A DNA stretch of 29,922 bases, from assembly GCF_934754925.1 (NCBI RefSeq), contig NZ_CAKVJA010000032.1, forward strand, positions 1-29,922, written 5' to 3'. This DNA comes from an uncultured Clostridium sp. Its GTDB lineage: Bacteria > Bacillota > Clostridia > Clostridiales > Clostridiaceae. A program made the translations under genes and the position numbers. Below, piece after piece: positions 15,607 through 23,904 of the stretch. How positions within the stretch are numbered: position 1 is the stretch's first letter; each line of letters opens with the position of its first letter. A model generated the notes under the pieces. It saw only the letters and a program-made list of their open reading frames with translations. It did no database searches and was not told the DNA's origin.

Positions 15607-17034
15607 TTATAAAATAGGTGCTAGTAATCGTATTAATGATTCTTTAATTTTTAAATTTTTAGATCTCTTGTAATATTCCTCTTTTATAACTAATTTAGAT
15701 TTTAATTGGTCATCTAAAAATATCTTTTCTTGCTCTTTAGCTACTGCTTCATTATAAATAAATGCATTTACCTCAAAATTCAATTTAAAGCTTCTTATAT
15801 CTAGATTGGCAGTTCCTATACTACATACTTCTCCATCTGCAACAATTGTTTTTGAATGAATAAATCCATTACCATAACGATATATCTTTATCCCATATTC
15901 TATTAATAAACCTATGTTAGCACTTAACATCCATTCCATAAAAAAATGATCTGGAGCTCCTGGGACTATAATTCTAACATCTACACCTGAAAGAGCAGAT
16001 ATTTTTAATGCTTCCATCATTGGACTATCTGGTACTAAATATGGTGTTTGAATATAAACATAATTTTTGGCACTATTTATAATTTTCATATAAGAATTTT
16101 TAATATATTCTTCCATATGATCTGGTCCAGAAGATACTATCTGAATTCCTACATCTCCTACTACCTCAGGAATTGGAAAATACATTGACATATTACCCAT
16201 ATTTTCATCTGAAGCATAATCCCAATCTAATATGAATCTCTTATTTAACTCATTAACAGCTTCTCCTCTAACCCTAATATGAGTATCTCTCCAAAATTTG
16301 AATTGCTTTCCCTTATTAACATATTCATTTCCAACATTAAATCCACCAACATATCCAATTTTCCCATCAATAACAACTATTTTTCTATGGTTTCTATAAT
16401 TAATACGCATATTAATATGTGGTAAAACTCCTGGGAAAAATACAGAAATCTTTATTCCATATGATTCTATTTCCTTAATTATTTTCTTGGCAATTTTCTT
16501 TGAGCCCATACCATCTATAACTAATCTTACTTCTACACCATCTTTAACCTTTTCATGTAGTTCACTTATCAAAGCTCTTCCTAAATCATCGTATCTAAAA
16601 ATATAATATTCGATATGTATAAAACTTTTTGCTTCTCTAATATCATTAAATAAATCTCTAAACTTATCTTCCCCATTAATATAAGTCTTTACTTCATTAC
16701 CAGTAGTATAAATTGCACCTGAATGGTTATAGTTCATCAAAATTAAATCTTCATAATTTTCATTGATTTCATTATCAGAGAGTGGTAGTTCACTATTATT
16801 TCTTAATTTATATCTTTTAATTTTATCAGCTAGCTTTTTTTCTCTAAATATTTTTTGTCTACTTAAATTCTGACCTAATAATAAATATAAAATAAATCCT
16901 ATACCAGGTAATGCAATTAGTATTATAAGCCAAGCCCATGTTGTTGTAGGTTCTTTTCTTTCAATAAATATTAATGATAGTGCAGATAATAAATTTAATA
17001 AAAAAAACATTAATAATAATATTATATATGCCAT
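15607..17034 (-). CDS. cls: Cardiolipin synthase (phospholipase D family)
   Basis: Joins two phosphatidylglycerols to cardiolipin at the membrane. The 475-residue protein has two N-terminal membrane helices (about 1-22 and 32-52) with the TTTWAWLIILIALPGIGF signature of bacterial Cls, a short cytoplasmic segment, and two phospholipase D HKD motifs: NHRKIVVIDGK (His216, Lys218, Asp223) and HSKTIVADG (His393, Lys395, Asp400), followed by GTANLDIRSF. Length and layout are standard. AAAGGA lies 11 bases before the ATG, slightly distant. No convincing terminator was seen between its stop and the aro promoter about 35 bases away, so some read-through into the aro leader is possible. Confidence 0.93.
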   Translation of the reverse strand: MAYIILLLMFFLLNLLSALSLIFIERKEPTTTWAWLIILIALPGIGFILYLLLGQNLSRQKIFREKKLADKIKRYKLRNNSELPLSDNEINENYEDLILMNYNHSGAIYTTGNEVKTYINGEDKFRDLFNDIREAKSFIHIEYYIFRYDDLGRALISELHEKVKDGVEVRLVIDGMGSKKIAKKIIKEIESYGIKISVFFPGVLPHINMRINYRNHRKIVVIDGKIGYVGGFNVGNEYVNKGKQFKFWRDTHIRVRGEAVNELNKRFILDWDYASDENMGNMSMYFPIPEVVGDVGIQIVSSGPDHMEEYIKNSYMKIINSAKNYVYIQTPYLVPDSPMMEALKISALSGVDVRIIVPGAPDHFFMEWMLSANIGLLIEYGIKIYRYGNGFIHSKTIVADGEVCSIGTANLDIRSFKLNFEVNAFIYNEAVAKEQEKIFLDDQLKSKLVIKEEYYKRSKNLKIKESLIRLLAPIL

Positions 17035-17121
17035 AAATCATTAATTCCTTTCAAACTTTAGCTCTTCTTATTATTATATATCAATAATATACTATTTAAT
17101 ACTATTTACCTAAACTGTATA

Positions 17122-17153
17122 CAAAAAAGAACCATACCTTATAAGCATGGTTC
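17122..17153 (-). terminator. Terminator after rubrerythrin copy 1
   Basis: On the minus strand GAACCATGC (17145-17153) pairs with GTATGGTTC (17129-17137) around a 7-base loop, followed by T6 at 17123-17128. It separates the rubrerythrin gene from cls. Confidence 0.88.
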
Positions 17154-17179
17154 CTCGTATATATAGAAATTTTTAGATA

Positions 17180-17722
17180 TTAAGCAAAGTATCTCTTTAA
17201 TAATCCTTCGAAAGCTTTTCCGTGTCTAGCTTCATCTTTACACATTTCGTGAACTGTGTCATGGATTGCATCTAAGTTTAATTGCTTAGCTAATGTAGCT
17301 AAATCTTTCTTACCTTGAGTTGCTCCGTGCTCTGCAGCTACTCTAGCTTCTAAGTTAGCTTTTGTATCAGCAACAACTACTTCTCCTAATAATTCAGCAA
17401 ATTTTGCAGCGTGTTCTGCTTCTTCGATAGCTATTCTCTTGTAAGCTTCAGCAACTTCTGGGAATCCTTCTCTATCTGCTTGTCTTGACATTGCTAAGTA
17501 CATACCTACTTCTGTACATTCTCCAACAAAGTTAGCTCTTAATCCTTCGATTACTCTTTCATCTACACCTTGAGCAACTCCTATTCTGTGCTCATCAGCA
17601 AATACTAATTCTCCTGCTTGTTCTACGAACTTATCAGCTCCAACATGGCATAATGGACATTCTGCTGGTGCAGTTTCTCCTTCATGAACATATCCACATA
17701 CTGTACATACAAACTTCTTCAT
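17180..17722 (-). CDS. Reverse rubrerythrin, copy 1
   Basis: A 180-residue oxidative-stress protein with domains in the reversed order: an N-terminal rubredoxin-type iron site (Cys6, Cys9, Cys22, Cys25) followed by a ferritin-like diiron four-helix domain (about 40-180) with EAEHAAKF and KDEARHGKAF carrying ligand residues. In clostridia such reverse rubrerythrins act as NADH-linked peroxidase/oxidase systems that remove H2O2 and O2, usually with a rubredoxin oxidoreductase partner encoded elsewhere. The protein is identical to copy 2 (17834-18376). The coding DNA differs at only three sites, all synonymous by eye, two of them in codons 2-3. The base composition is richer in GC than the neighbours, suggesting optimised codons and high expression. 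AGGAGG precedes the ATG. Confidence 0.93.
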   Translation of the reverse strand: MKKFVCTVCGYVHEGETAPAECPLCHVGADKFVEQAGELVFADEHRIGVAQGVDERVIEGLRANFVGECTEVGMYLAMSRQADREGFPEVAEAYKRIAIEEAEHAAKFAELLGEVVVADTKANLEARVAAEHGATQGKKDLATLAKQLNLDAIHDTVHEMCKDEARHGKAFEGLLKRYFA

Positions 17723-17771
17723 AATTTTACTTCCTCCTAAAATTTCATATCCTTCATTTATTTTCTTATTT

Positions 17772-17820
17772 ATTTTAAACTATATACTACAAAAGTACAA
17801 GCATTCTATACTTTTGTAGT
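17772..17820 (-). promoter_or_regulatory. Possible promoter with inverted repeat between the rubrerythrin copies
   Basis: The 12-base inverted repeat ACTACAAAAGTA (17786-17797) / TACTTTTGTAGT (17809-17820) has an 11-base spacer. On the minus strand, TTGTAC (17795-17800) is 17 bases from TAAAAT (17772-17777), so the repeat covers a -35. It could be an operator, or a terminator of copy 2: the T-run after the hairpin is on the plus strand, while the minus side is only weakly U-rich. The role is unresolved. Confidence 0.45.
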
Positions 17821-17833
17821 TTTTTAAAATTTA

Positions 17834-18376
17834 TTAAGCAAAGTATCTCTTTAATAATCCTTCGAAAGCTTTTCCGTGTCTAGCTTCATCTTTACACATT
17901 TCATGAACTGTGTCATGGATTGCATCTAAGTTTAATTGCTTAGCTAATGTAGCTAAATCTTTCTTACCTTGAGTTGCTCCGTGCTCTGCAGCTACTCTAG
18001 CTTCTAAGTTAGCTTTTGTATCAGCAACAACTACTTCTCCTAATAATTCAGCAAATTTTGCAGCGTGTTCTGCTTCTTCGATAGCTATTCTCTTGTAAGC
18101 TTCAGCAACTTCTGGGAATCCTTCTCTATCTGCTTGTCTTGACATTGCTAAGTACATACCTACTTCTGTACATTCTCCAACAAAGTTAGCTCTTAATCCT
18201 TCGATTACTCTTTCATCTACACCTTGAGCAACTCCTATTCTGTGCTCATCAGCAAATACTAATTCTCCTGCTTGTTCTACGAACTTATCAGCTCCAACAT
18301 GGCATAATGGACATTCTGCTGGTGCAGTTTCTCCTTCATGAACATATCCACATACTGTACATACAAATTTTTTCAT
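17834..18376 (-). CDS. Reverse rubrerythrin, copy 2
   Basis: Identical in protein sequence to copy 1: rubredoxin site with Cys6, Cys9, Cys22, Cys25, then the diiron ferritin-like domain. This is the promoter-proximal copy. A good promoter with an overlapping palindrome lies at 18494-18521, and the ATG has AGGAGG 8 bases upstream. The first codons use AAA for Lys2 and Lys3 where copy 1 uses AAG. The intergenic sequence upstream of the two copies differs apart from the RBS region, so the near-identity of the coding DNA is confined to the gene, as expected for a recent duplication or ongoing gene conversion. Confidence 0.93.
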   Translation of the reverse strand: MKKFVCTVCGYVHEGETAPAECPLCHVGADKFVEQAGELVFADEHRIGVAQGVDERVIEGLRANFVGECTEVGMYLAMSRQADREGFPEVAEAYKRIAIEEAEHAAKFAELLGEVVVADTKANLEARVAAEHGATQGKKDLATLAKQLNLDAIHDTVHEMCKDEARHGKAFEGLLKRYFA

Positions 18377-18493
18377 AAATTTATTCCTCCTAAAATCCTT
18401 TTATTATATATTTCATTTTATTAACTTCTTATTTATTTACTTTTGTGTTTTACTCTTTGTTTTGTGATTACTTCGAATCACCTTACATCTATT

Positions 18494-18521
18494 ATTATAT
18501 AATAATTATTATTAATTACAA
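18494..18521 (-). promoter_or_regulatory. Promoter of rubrerythrin copy 2 with palindromic operator-like site
   Basis: On the minus strand TTGTAA (18516-18521) is 16 bases from a perfect TATAAT (18494-18499). The spacer contains the perfect 14-base palindrome ATAATAATTATTAT (18499-18512). It resembles, without matching, the PerR box TTATAAT-N-ATTATAA. Control by PerR is plausible for this gene family but is inference. Confidence 0.55.
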
Positions 18522-18615
18522 GTCTTTTTTAAATTTTTTTAAAATTTTTTTCTAATTGATAATACCTCTCAGTTAGCACAATTCCTATATTTGTCCATGT
18601 TGTATTGGATATTGA

Positions 18616-18629
18616 TTATCAATTGATAA
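18616..18629. promoter_or_regulatory. Perfect palindrome upstream of the rubrerythrin promoter
   Basis: TTATCAATTGATAA is a perfect 14-base palindrome within a region reading TTGATAATCAATATC on the minus strand, somewhat like a Fur-family box. It lies between the kinase terminator and the rubrerythrin promoter in the 310-base gap 18377-18686. Its function is unproven. Confidence 0.3.
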
Positions 18630-18639
18630 AATATATATA

Positions 18640-18673
18640 ATTAAAGAGCTGTACTATTATAAATACAGCTCTC
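18640..18673 (-). terminator. Terminator after the sensor kinase gene
   Basis: On the minus strand AGAGCTGTA (18664-18672) pairs with TACAGCTCT (18645-18653) across a 10-base loop and is followed by a moderately U-rich stretch. It starts 14 bases after the kinase stop. Confidence 0.75.
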
Positions 18674-18686
18674 ATTTATTTATCAT

Positions 18687-21008
18687 TTATTTCAACTTTA
18701 TAATAGATTTAAATAAGTCACCATCAGCCTCAATTTTAAAGCTTCCATTATGAAGTTCAATTATACTTTTAGCAATAGCAAGACCTAATCCAGATCCTTC
18801 TGTACTTCTTGATGCATCTCCACGTTTAAATCTATTAGTTATTTCATTTGTATCAAAACTTAATTCATAAGCCGATATATTCTTCATTACTATAATTACT
18901 TCCTCGTTCTCCTTGAACATATCAATATATACTCTTGTATTACTTAAAGAGTATTTAACAATATTAGAAAGAAGATTTTCAAATACTCTATATAATCTTT
19001 TTCCATCCCCATTTATAAATACTTTATCATTAGGAATATTTAATTTTACTTCTAGTTTACTATCTTTGAATCTCTCATCATTTTCACCTAAAGCTTGTTT
19101 TAATAATTGCCCAATATCTATTCTAGTAATATTAAGTTCCATTGCTCCACTAGCAGCTTTAGATGCTTCAAATAAATCTTCTATCAATATCTTAAGTCTT
19201 TGGGACTTTTTATCCAATATACTTACATAATCTCTAGCATTTTCTGGTTCTATATTTTCTCTCTTTAATAAATCAATATAATTAATAATTGAAGTTAATG
19301 GAGTCTTTAAATCATGAGATACATTAGTTATAAGCTCAGTTTTCATATTCTCACTCTTCATCTCATTTTCAACAGACTTTCTTAAACCTTCTTTTATATT
19401 ATTTATATCATGTGCTAACTCTCTAAGATGTCCTTTTTTCTTTTCTTCAATCTTATAATTTAGCTTTCCTTCTGCTGCAGCCTTAGCTCCAATCATTATT
19501 TTATCTAAATAAACTAAATTCTTAATTAATATTACTATATATATAATTGTTAATATTATTCCAGCCATTATTCCAATTGGCCATATATTTAGCATTGCTG
19601 ATAATAGAAATAATACTAATCCCATTGATATATATAAGGCTATCATTATTGAAAAAGTTCTTATTATAGACCCTCTATTCATTACATCACTTAAATAATT
19701 CCAAACTTTAATTGTAATATTATTCTTAAATAGTGTTCCTTCATTATAGTTAATAATTATTATTCTAATTAAGAAATAATAAACAACAACTACTATAGTT
19801 ACCCAAATTATTGAGCTTACATTTAATCTTCTTATATAATTACTTGAATTATAATATATATGTGGCCCCATATTCCATATTATCCAAGCTAATATTGCTA
19901 CTCCTATTTTATATTCAATAGGATAAACTTTAAGTTTATTTACTATACCTTCTAATAATTCCGATTTTGGCTTATATTTAGCTAAATATAATATACAAAG
20001 AATTAATAAAACAAAAAATACTACAAATACAATACAACTTAAATAAAAACTGTTAACATTCTTCTGTACATTAATAAAACTTTCATAAACTACATCCCCT
20101 GACTGAAGCTCTTTTGGCATCCATATATATAAAGTTACATTATGCTTATCTTCATTATTGTAGTCATAATACGACCTTTCAGTGTTACTTGTAGTCTCAT
20201 AGGAAGAATAACCAATATATCTAGATCCATAACTATAATTATCAACAAACCTATTTAAAGCATTATTTTTATCTATTTCTTTACCATTAACATATATTTT
20301 TTCTATTATATTTCCATTATAATCAATATTTATTTCTTTGAAATATCTACTAGTTGCTCTAACTTTACTAGGATCAATTTCATTTCCACCAATCCAAAGA
20401 TCATTTAATTTATCATAAGATCTAAAATTTAAATTAACATAAGATTTTATTTTATTATTTAAATCACTTGCACTATTACTTTTTCTATTTAAAATATACT
20501 CATTCATTTCTTCATCACTTAAAGTATATTTTTCATTAATTTTTTCTTGTTCCTCATTTAAAATTTTTTCTTGTTGTTCATAAGTTAAATTATTAAAACT
20601 ATCATCATTATACTTAGAATTTCTATAATCTTCATATTCCGCATTTGCTTTATCTTGCAATTCTGACTTACATATTTCTATATCATTTTTGGTAATATTA
20701 TCTTTATTCTTAGTATAAGTAGATGATTTATAATATAAGGAGTACTTTTCCACTAAACTCGTATAATAACTTATATTATCAGCTACTTCAGTTTGAGTAT
20801 ATATTTTATCTGGTATAACGTATCCTAAATTGTCCTTAACTTCTAATCCTGATAAGATTGCAGTTACTAATACTATAACTGTTAAAATATAAATTATATA
20901 TTTTTTATTACTATTTTTCTTAAATGTTCTTTTACTATTACTTTTTTCTTTTTTTATATCTAGTTTATTTTCCTCTTCTCTATTAATATTTTTCAATTTT
21001 ATACCCAA
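18687..21008 (-). CDS. Sensor histidine kinase
   Basis: A 773-residue membrane kinase. A basic N-terminus precedes TM1 (about 34-54). A large extracellular part (about 55-320) rich in Tyr, Asn, Ser and acidic residues follows, then several helices (about 323-345, 368-385, 397-418, 448-500). After these come a HAMP-like linker, a HisKA helix with VSHDLKTPL (phospho-acceptor His565), and an HATPase domain with FENLLSNIVKYS, FKRGDASRSTEGSGLGLAI and a C-terminal strand. The class resembles VanS-like kinases of Firmicutes; the signal is unknown and I do not recognise the ectodomain. The reading frame overlaps the response regulator by 26 bases, so the pair is co-translated. The start is a TTG with a poorly defined RBS; another TTG four codons later is possible. 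Confidence 0.88.
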   Translation of the reverse strand: MGIKLKNINREEENKLDIKKEKSNSKRTFKKNSNKKYIIYILTVIVLVTAILSGLEVKDNLGYVIPDKIYTQTEVADNISYYTSLVEKYSLYYKSSTYTKNKDNITKNDIEICKSELQDKANAEYEDYRNSKYNDDSFNNLTYEQQEKILNEEQEKINEKYTLSDEEMNEYILNRKSNSASDLNNKIKSYVNLNFRSYDKLNDLWIGGNEIDPSKVRATSRYFKEINIDYNGNIIEKIYVNGKEIDKNNALNRFVDNYSYGSRYIGYSSYETTSNTERSYYDYNNEDKHNVTLYIWMPKELQSGDVVYESFINVQKNVNSFYLSCIVFVVFFVLLILCILYLAKYKPKSELLEGIVNKLKVYPIEYKIGVAILAWIIWNMGPHIYYNSSNYIRRLNVSSIIWVTIVVVVYYFLIRIIIINYNEGTLFKNNITIKVWNYLSDVMNRGSIIRTFSIMIALYISMGLVLFLLSAMLNIWPIGIMAGIILTIIYIVILIKNLVYLDKIMIGAKAAAEGKLNYKIEEKKKGHLRELAHDINNIKEGLRKSVENEMKSENMKTELITNVSHDLKTPLTSIINYIDLLKRENIEPENARDYVSILDKKSQRLKILIEDLFEASKAASGAMELNITRIDIGQLLKQALGENDERFKDSKLEVKLNIPNDKVFINGDGKRLYRVFENLLSNIVKYSLSNTRVYIDMFKENEEVIIVMKNISAYELSFDTNEITNRFKRGDASRSTEGSGLGLAIAKSIIELHNGSFKIEADGDLFKSIIKLK

Positions 21009-21699
21009 TTCCCCACACCACCTTTAAATATTTAGGTTCTTTAGGATTAATCTCAATTTTTTCTCTAATCCTTCTTATATGAACCGCAACAGTATTTTCA
21101 ACATTATAACTTGGTTCCTTCCAAACTTTTTCATAAATTTCATCTATAGAAAATACTCTACCTTGATTTTTAAGTAATAACTCTAATATCCCCAATTCAG
21201 TTGCTGTAAGCTTTATTCCCTCTCCATCAACTAAAACTTCTTTAGTATCTTGATTTAAAGAAAGGCCACCACTACTTATTATTGATTTAGTTTCTTCTTT
21301 ATTTTGTCCACTATAATTCCCAAAAACAGTATATCTTCTTAATTGTGACTTAACCCTTGCTATAAGCTCTAATGGATTAAATGGTTTAGTTATATAATCA
21401 TCTGCCCCCATATTAAGACCTAATATTTTATCTGTATCTTCAGATTTTGCAGAAATTAAAATAATAGGTATATTTTTTTCCTGTCTTATTTTCATAGTTG
21501 TTCTTAATCCATCCATATTTGGCATCATTATATCCATTAAAATAAGATGTATATCATTTTCCATTAAAGCTTCTAGTGCCTCTATTCCATCATAAGCCTT
21601 AACTACATTAATATCTTCATTTCTTAAATATATATCAATTGCATCAACAATTTCCTTATCATCATCTACTACTAAAACATTATTCTTTATCATTTTCAA
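20983..21699 (-). CDS. OmpR/PhoB-family response regulator
   Basis: A 238-residue DNA-binding regulator. The receiver domain (about 6-122) has the acidic cluster VVDDD near residue 12, phospho-acceptor Asp56 in LILMDIMMP, and TKPF with the conserved Lys. The C-terminal winged helix (about 140-236) includes LTATELGILELLLKNQGRVFS and NTVAVHIRRIREKI, the recognition helix region. It is the cognate partner of the overlapping sensor kinase. I keep the TTG start at 21699 because AGGGAG lies 6 bases upstream; an ATG two codons later would be 12 bases from it. An extended -10 promoter is seen at 21724-21732. Target genes are unknown. Confidence 0.9.
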   Translation of the reverse strand: MKMIKNNVLVVDDDKEIVDAIDIYLRNEDINVVKAYDGIEALEALMENDIHLILMDIMMPNMDGLRTTMKIRQEKNIPIILISAKSEDTDKILGLNMGADDYITKPFNPLELIARVKSQLRRYTVFGNYSGQNKEETKSIISSGGLSLNQDTKEVLVDGEGIKLTATELGILELLLKNQGRVFSIDEIYEKVWKEPSYNVENTVAVHIRRIREKIEINPKEPKYLKVVWGIGYKIEKY

Positions 21700-21723
21700 A
21701 ACACACTCCCTTCACAATCAATT

Positions 21724-21732
21724 ATTATACCA
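21724..21732 (-). promoter_or_regulatory. Extended -10 promoter of the two-component operon
   Basis: On the minus strand TGGTATAAT forms a perfect TATAAT with a TGN extension, about 25 bases before the regulator start codon. No good -35 is visible, which suits an extended -10 promoter. Confidence 0.55.
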
Positions 21733-21820
21733 TAGCAATTACTTTATATTTATATACTAACAAGTAAGTCTTACAAAAAAATTATCATATTTATTAAGAA
21801 TTTATTAAGTTATAAAATAT

Positions 21821-21869
21821 AAGCACCTCCGGGCAGGTTCCAATATATGGAACCTCCCCAGAGGTGCTT
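21821..21869. repeat. GC-rich palindromic repeat P2, 3' of the nucleoside transporter
   Basis: AAGCACCTC / GAGGTGCTT outer arms and AGGTTCCA / TGGAACCT inner arms form a 22-base stem with two mismatches and a 5-base ATATA loop. It begins 15 bases after the minus-strand stop at 21884 and can act as that gene's terminator. The modules are shared with P1 and P3. Confidence 0.8.
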
Positions 21870-21883
21870 ACATTTTTTATATA

Positions 21884-23092
21884 TTATATTGTTAATAAAA
21901 ATCCTGCTATTGTTGCACTTAAAAGGTTAGCAAGAGTTCCAGCTATAATAGCTTTCCATCCTAAGCGAGCTATATCTGGTTTTCTACTAGGTGCCATTCC
22001 CCCTATACCACCTATTAATATAGCTATAGATGAAATATTAGCAAATCCACACAACGAAAAAGTAACTATTGCTACTGTCTTTGCTGATAATGTAGACATA
22101 ATCTCAGAAAGACTTGAAAATGCTACAAATTCATTTAGTATAATCTTTTGACCAATTAATGAACCTGCTGTTACAGCTTCTCCCCATGGCACACCTATAA
22201 TAACTGCCACTGGTGCAAATATATATCCTAAAATAGATTGTAAGCTTAAGTTTGAAATTCCAAACCATCCTCCTACAAATCCTATAAGTCCATTTATTAG
22301 AGCTATTAAAGCTACAAATGCTAATAATATTGCTGCTATATTAAGAACTAGTCCTAATCCATCTATAGCACCTTTAGCTGCTGCATCAACAACATTAGCT
22401 GAATCATCTTTAACCATTTCAATTTCATTATTTACTTTTGCTTGCTTTATTTCTGGTATTATAATTTTAGCCATTATAAGTCCTGCAGGTGCAGACATAA
22501 AACTTGCTGATACTAAATACTCTATTGGAATACCAAGTAATGAATATCCTACTAATATTGATCCAGAAACTGATGCAAGTCCTCCAACCATAACTGTAAA
22601 TAACTCAGATTCAGTAAGTTTCTCTACATATGGTTTAATTAAAAGAGGGGCTTCTGTTTGACCTAAAAATATATTAGCTGAGGCTGATATAGTTTCTAAC
22701 TTAGAAGTTCCTAAAAGCTTTGATAAAGCTCCACCTATTATCTTTATAACAAATTGCATAATTCCTAAATAGTATAAAACTGATACAACAGCTGATATAA
22801 ATATAATTACTCCCAATACATTAACAGCAAATATACTTCCGTCATTAGCTAATGATCCAAATAAGAAACTTATTCCTTCCTTTGCATAATCAATTACTGA
22901 TTGTACCCCCAATGCTATTTTGCTTAAAACATATTTTCCTACACTCCACTTCAATGCAGCAAGGGCAAATGCAAACTGTATTAAGAAACCTATTATTACA
23001 GTTCTCCAGTTAATTTTTTTCTTGTTATTTGAAAGTAAAAATGCTACAAGAAATATGAATGCTACTCCTATAAAACAATTTAATATTGCCAC
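21884..23092 (-). CDS. Concentrative nucleoside transporter (NupC/CNT family)
   Basis: A 402-residue cation-coupled nucleoside importer of the inner membrane. It starts with two hydrophobic helices, the second ending in FALAALKW. It has the central GQTEAPLLIKPYV motif and the C-terminal EFVAFSSL and SLCGFANISSIAILIGGIGGMAP motifs, which form the nucleoside and Na+/H+ sites of CNT proteins. The length is typical of bacterial NupC. It starts at a GTG with GGAG 7 bases upstream. The upstream region shows no purine riboswitch or other leader that I recognise, and the gene appears to stand alone. Palindrome P2 follows it. The exact nucleoside specificity is not readable. Confidence 0.93.
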   Translation of the reverse strand: MAILNCFIGVAFIFLVAFLLSNNKKKINWRTVIIGFLIQFAFALAALKWSVGKYVLSKIALGVQSVIDYAKEGISFLFGSLANDGSIFAVNVLGVIIFISAVVSVLYYLGIMQFVIKIIGGALSKLLGTSKLETISASANIFLGQTEAPLLIKPYVEKLTESELFTVMVGGLASVSGSILVGYSLLGIPIEYLVSASFMSAPAGLIMAKIIIPEIKQAKVNNEIEMVKDDSANVVDAAAKGAIDGLGLVLNIAAILLAFVALIALINGLIGFVGGWFGISNLSLQSILGYIFAPVAVIIGVPWGEAVTAGSLIGQKIILNEFVAFSSLSEIMSTLSAKTVAIVTFSLCGFANISSIAILIGGIGGMAPSRKPDIARLGWKAIIAGTLANLLSATIAGFLLTI

Positions 23093-23221
23093 AAAATCAC
23101 TCCATCCTTTGTAAGATATTTTTTCTTTTTTAGTTTTATCAAAAATATCATGTTATATTCTTTATAGATTAATATTTAAATTTAAATTTGTATTTAAATA
23201 AAGATTATTATTGAAAGTTTA

Positions 23222-23584
23222 TTATCTGATTTCTTTTCCAAATGGCATTAATGACAACTTGGCCATTTTTAGAGATTGCATTGCAAAAGGTATTCCTATA
23301 ATAGTAATACATAAAATTAATGCACTAAATAAATTTGCAATACATAACTCTAGTCCACCAAATATTATCCATAATATATTTAATATTAGGTTTCCTCCGC
23401 TATCGCTAATTGTAACTACTTCTTTTCCAAAAGGTGCAAACTGAAGCCTTGCCATCTTAAAACATTGTAATCCAACTGGTATTCCTATAATACTAATACA
23501 CCAAAGTATTCCTGTACATATCCATCCTAAGGCTCCAAAAAAACCCCCGAATATAAACCAAATTATATTTCCTAAACACGACAT
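23222..23584 (-). CDS. YccF-domain inner membrane protein
   Basis: A 120-residue membrane protein with two tandem copies of the YccF domain: residues 1-55 and 60-118 each hold a hydrophobic hairpin ending in a related motif (IPVGLQCFKMARLQFAPFGK and IPFAMQSLKMAKLSLMPFGK). This internal repeat is diagnostic of the family (formerly DUF307). Its function is unknown; some distant relatives are parts of ion channel-like proteins. AGGAG precedes the ATG with good spacing. It is followed about 130 bases later by the nucleoside transporter in the same direction, and no terminator is evident between them, so co-transcription is possible. Confidence 0.88.
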   Translation of the reverse strand: MSCLGNIIWFIFGGFFGALGWICTGILWCISIIGIPVGLQCFKMARLQFAPFGKEVVTISDSGGNLILNILWIIFGGLELCIANLFSALILCITIIGIPFAMQSLKMAKLSLMPFGKEIR

Positions 23585-23865
23585 ATTATCACTCCTAAAG
23601 TTATGCTATTAATTAATACTAAAATTTAATTTTTATAATAAACCTTCATTTTTAGAGTATTCATATAATAGTTACTATTAATTTTTTTATTTTTTTCTAA
23701 TTTTGTAGCATAGAGTAAGCTTCATAAATTATATATCCATATAATTATAAATATCAATAATAATTTACTACTCCTATAAAAACTTATAGTCTCTTCATTT
23801 TTTCTATTATTTTAGTAACATAATTTAATAATATTTCTCATACAAGCTCAAAATATGCACATATC
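23585..23865. other. AT-rich divergent intergenic region
   Basis: Between the YccF gene (-) and the leuS leader promoter (+). Very AT-rich; I see no reading frame with an RBS, hairpin or repeat that I can defend. It should contain the YccF promoter, but I cannot place it reliably. Confidence 0.5.
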
Positions 23866-23895
23866 TTGACTTCTTCTAATGAATTACTATATAAT
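23866..23895 (+). promoter_or_regulatory. Sigma-A promoter of the leuS T-box transcript
   Basis: TTGACT (23866-23871), an 18-base spacer, then TATAAT (23890-23895). Transcription would begin around 23902, just before the T-box stem I. Confidence 0.8.
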
Positions 23896-23904
23896 TAATT
23901 ATTA

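Noticed and set aside
20983..21008. Fusion or frameshift between response regulator and kinase
   Set aside because: A 26-base overlap with both domains complete is a normal translationally coupled arrangement.
23093..23221. Purine riboswitch before the nucleoside transporter
   Set aside because: Only AT-rich sequence was found, with none of the conserved purine-aptamer loops.
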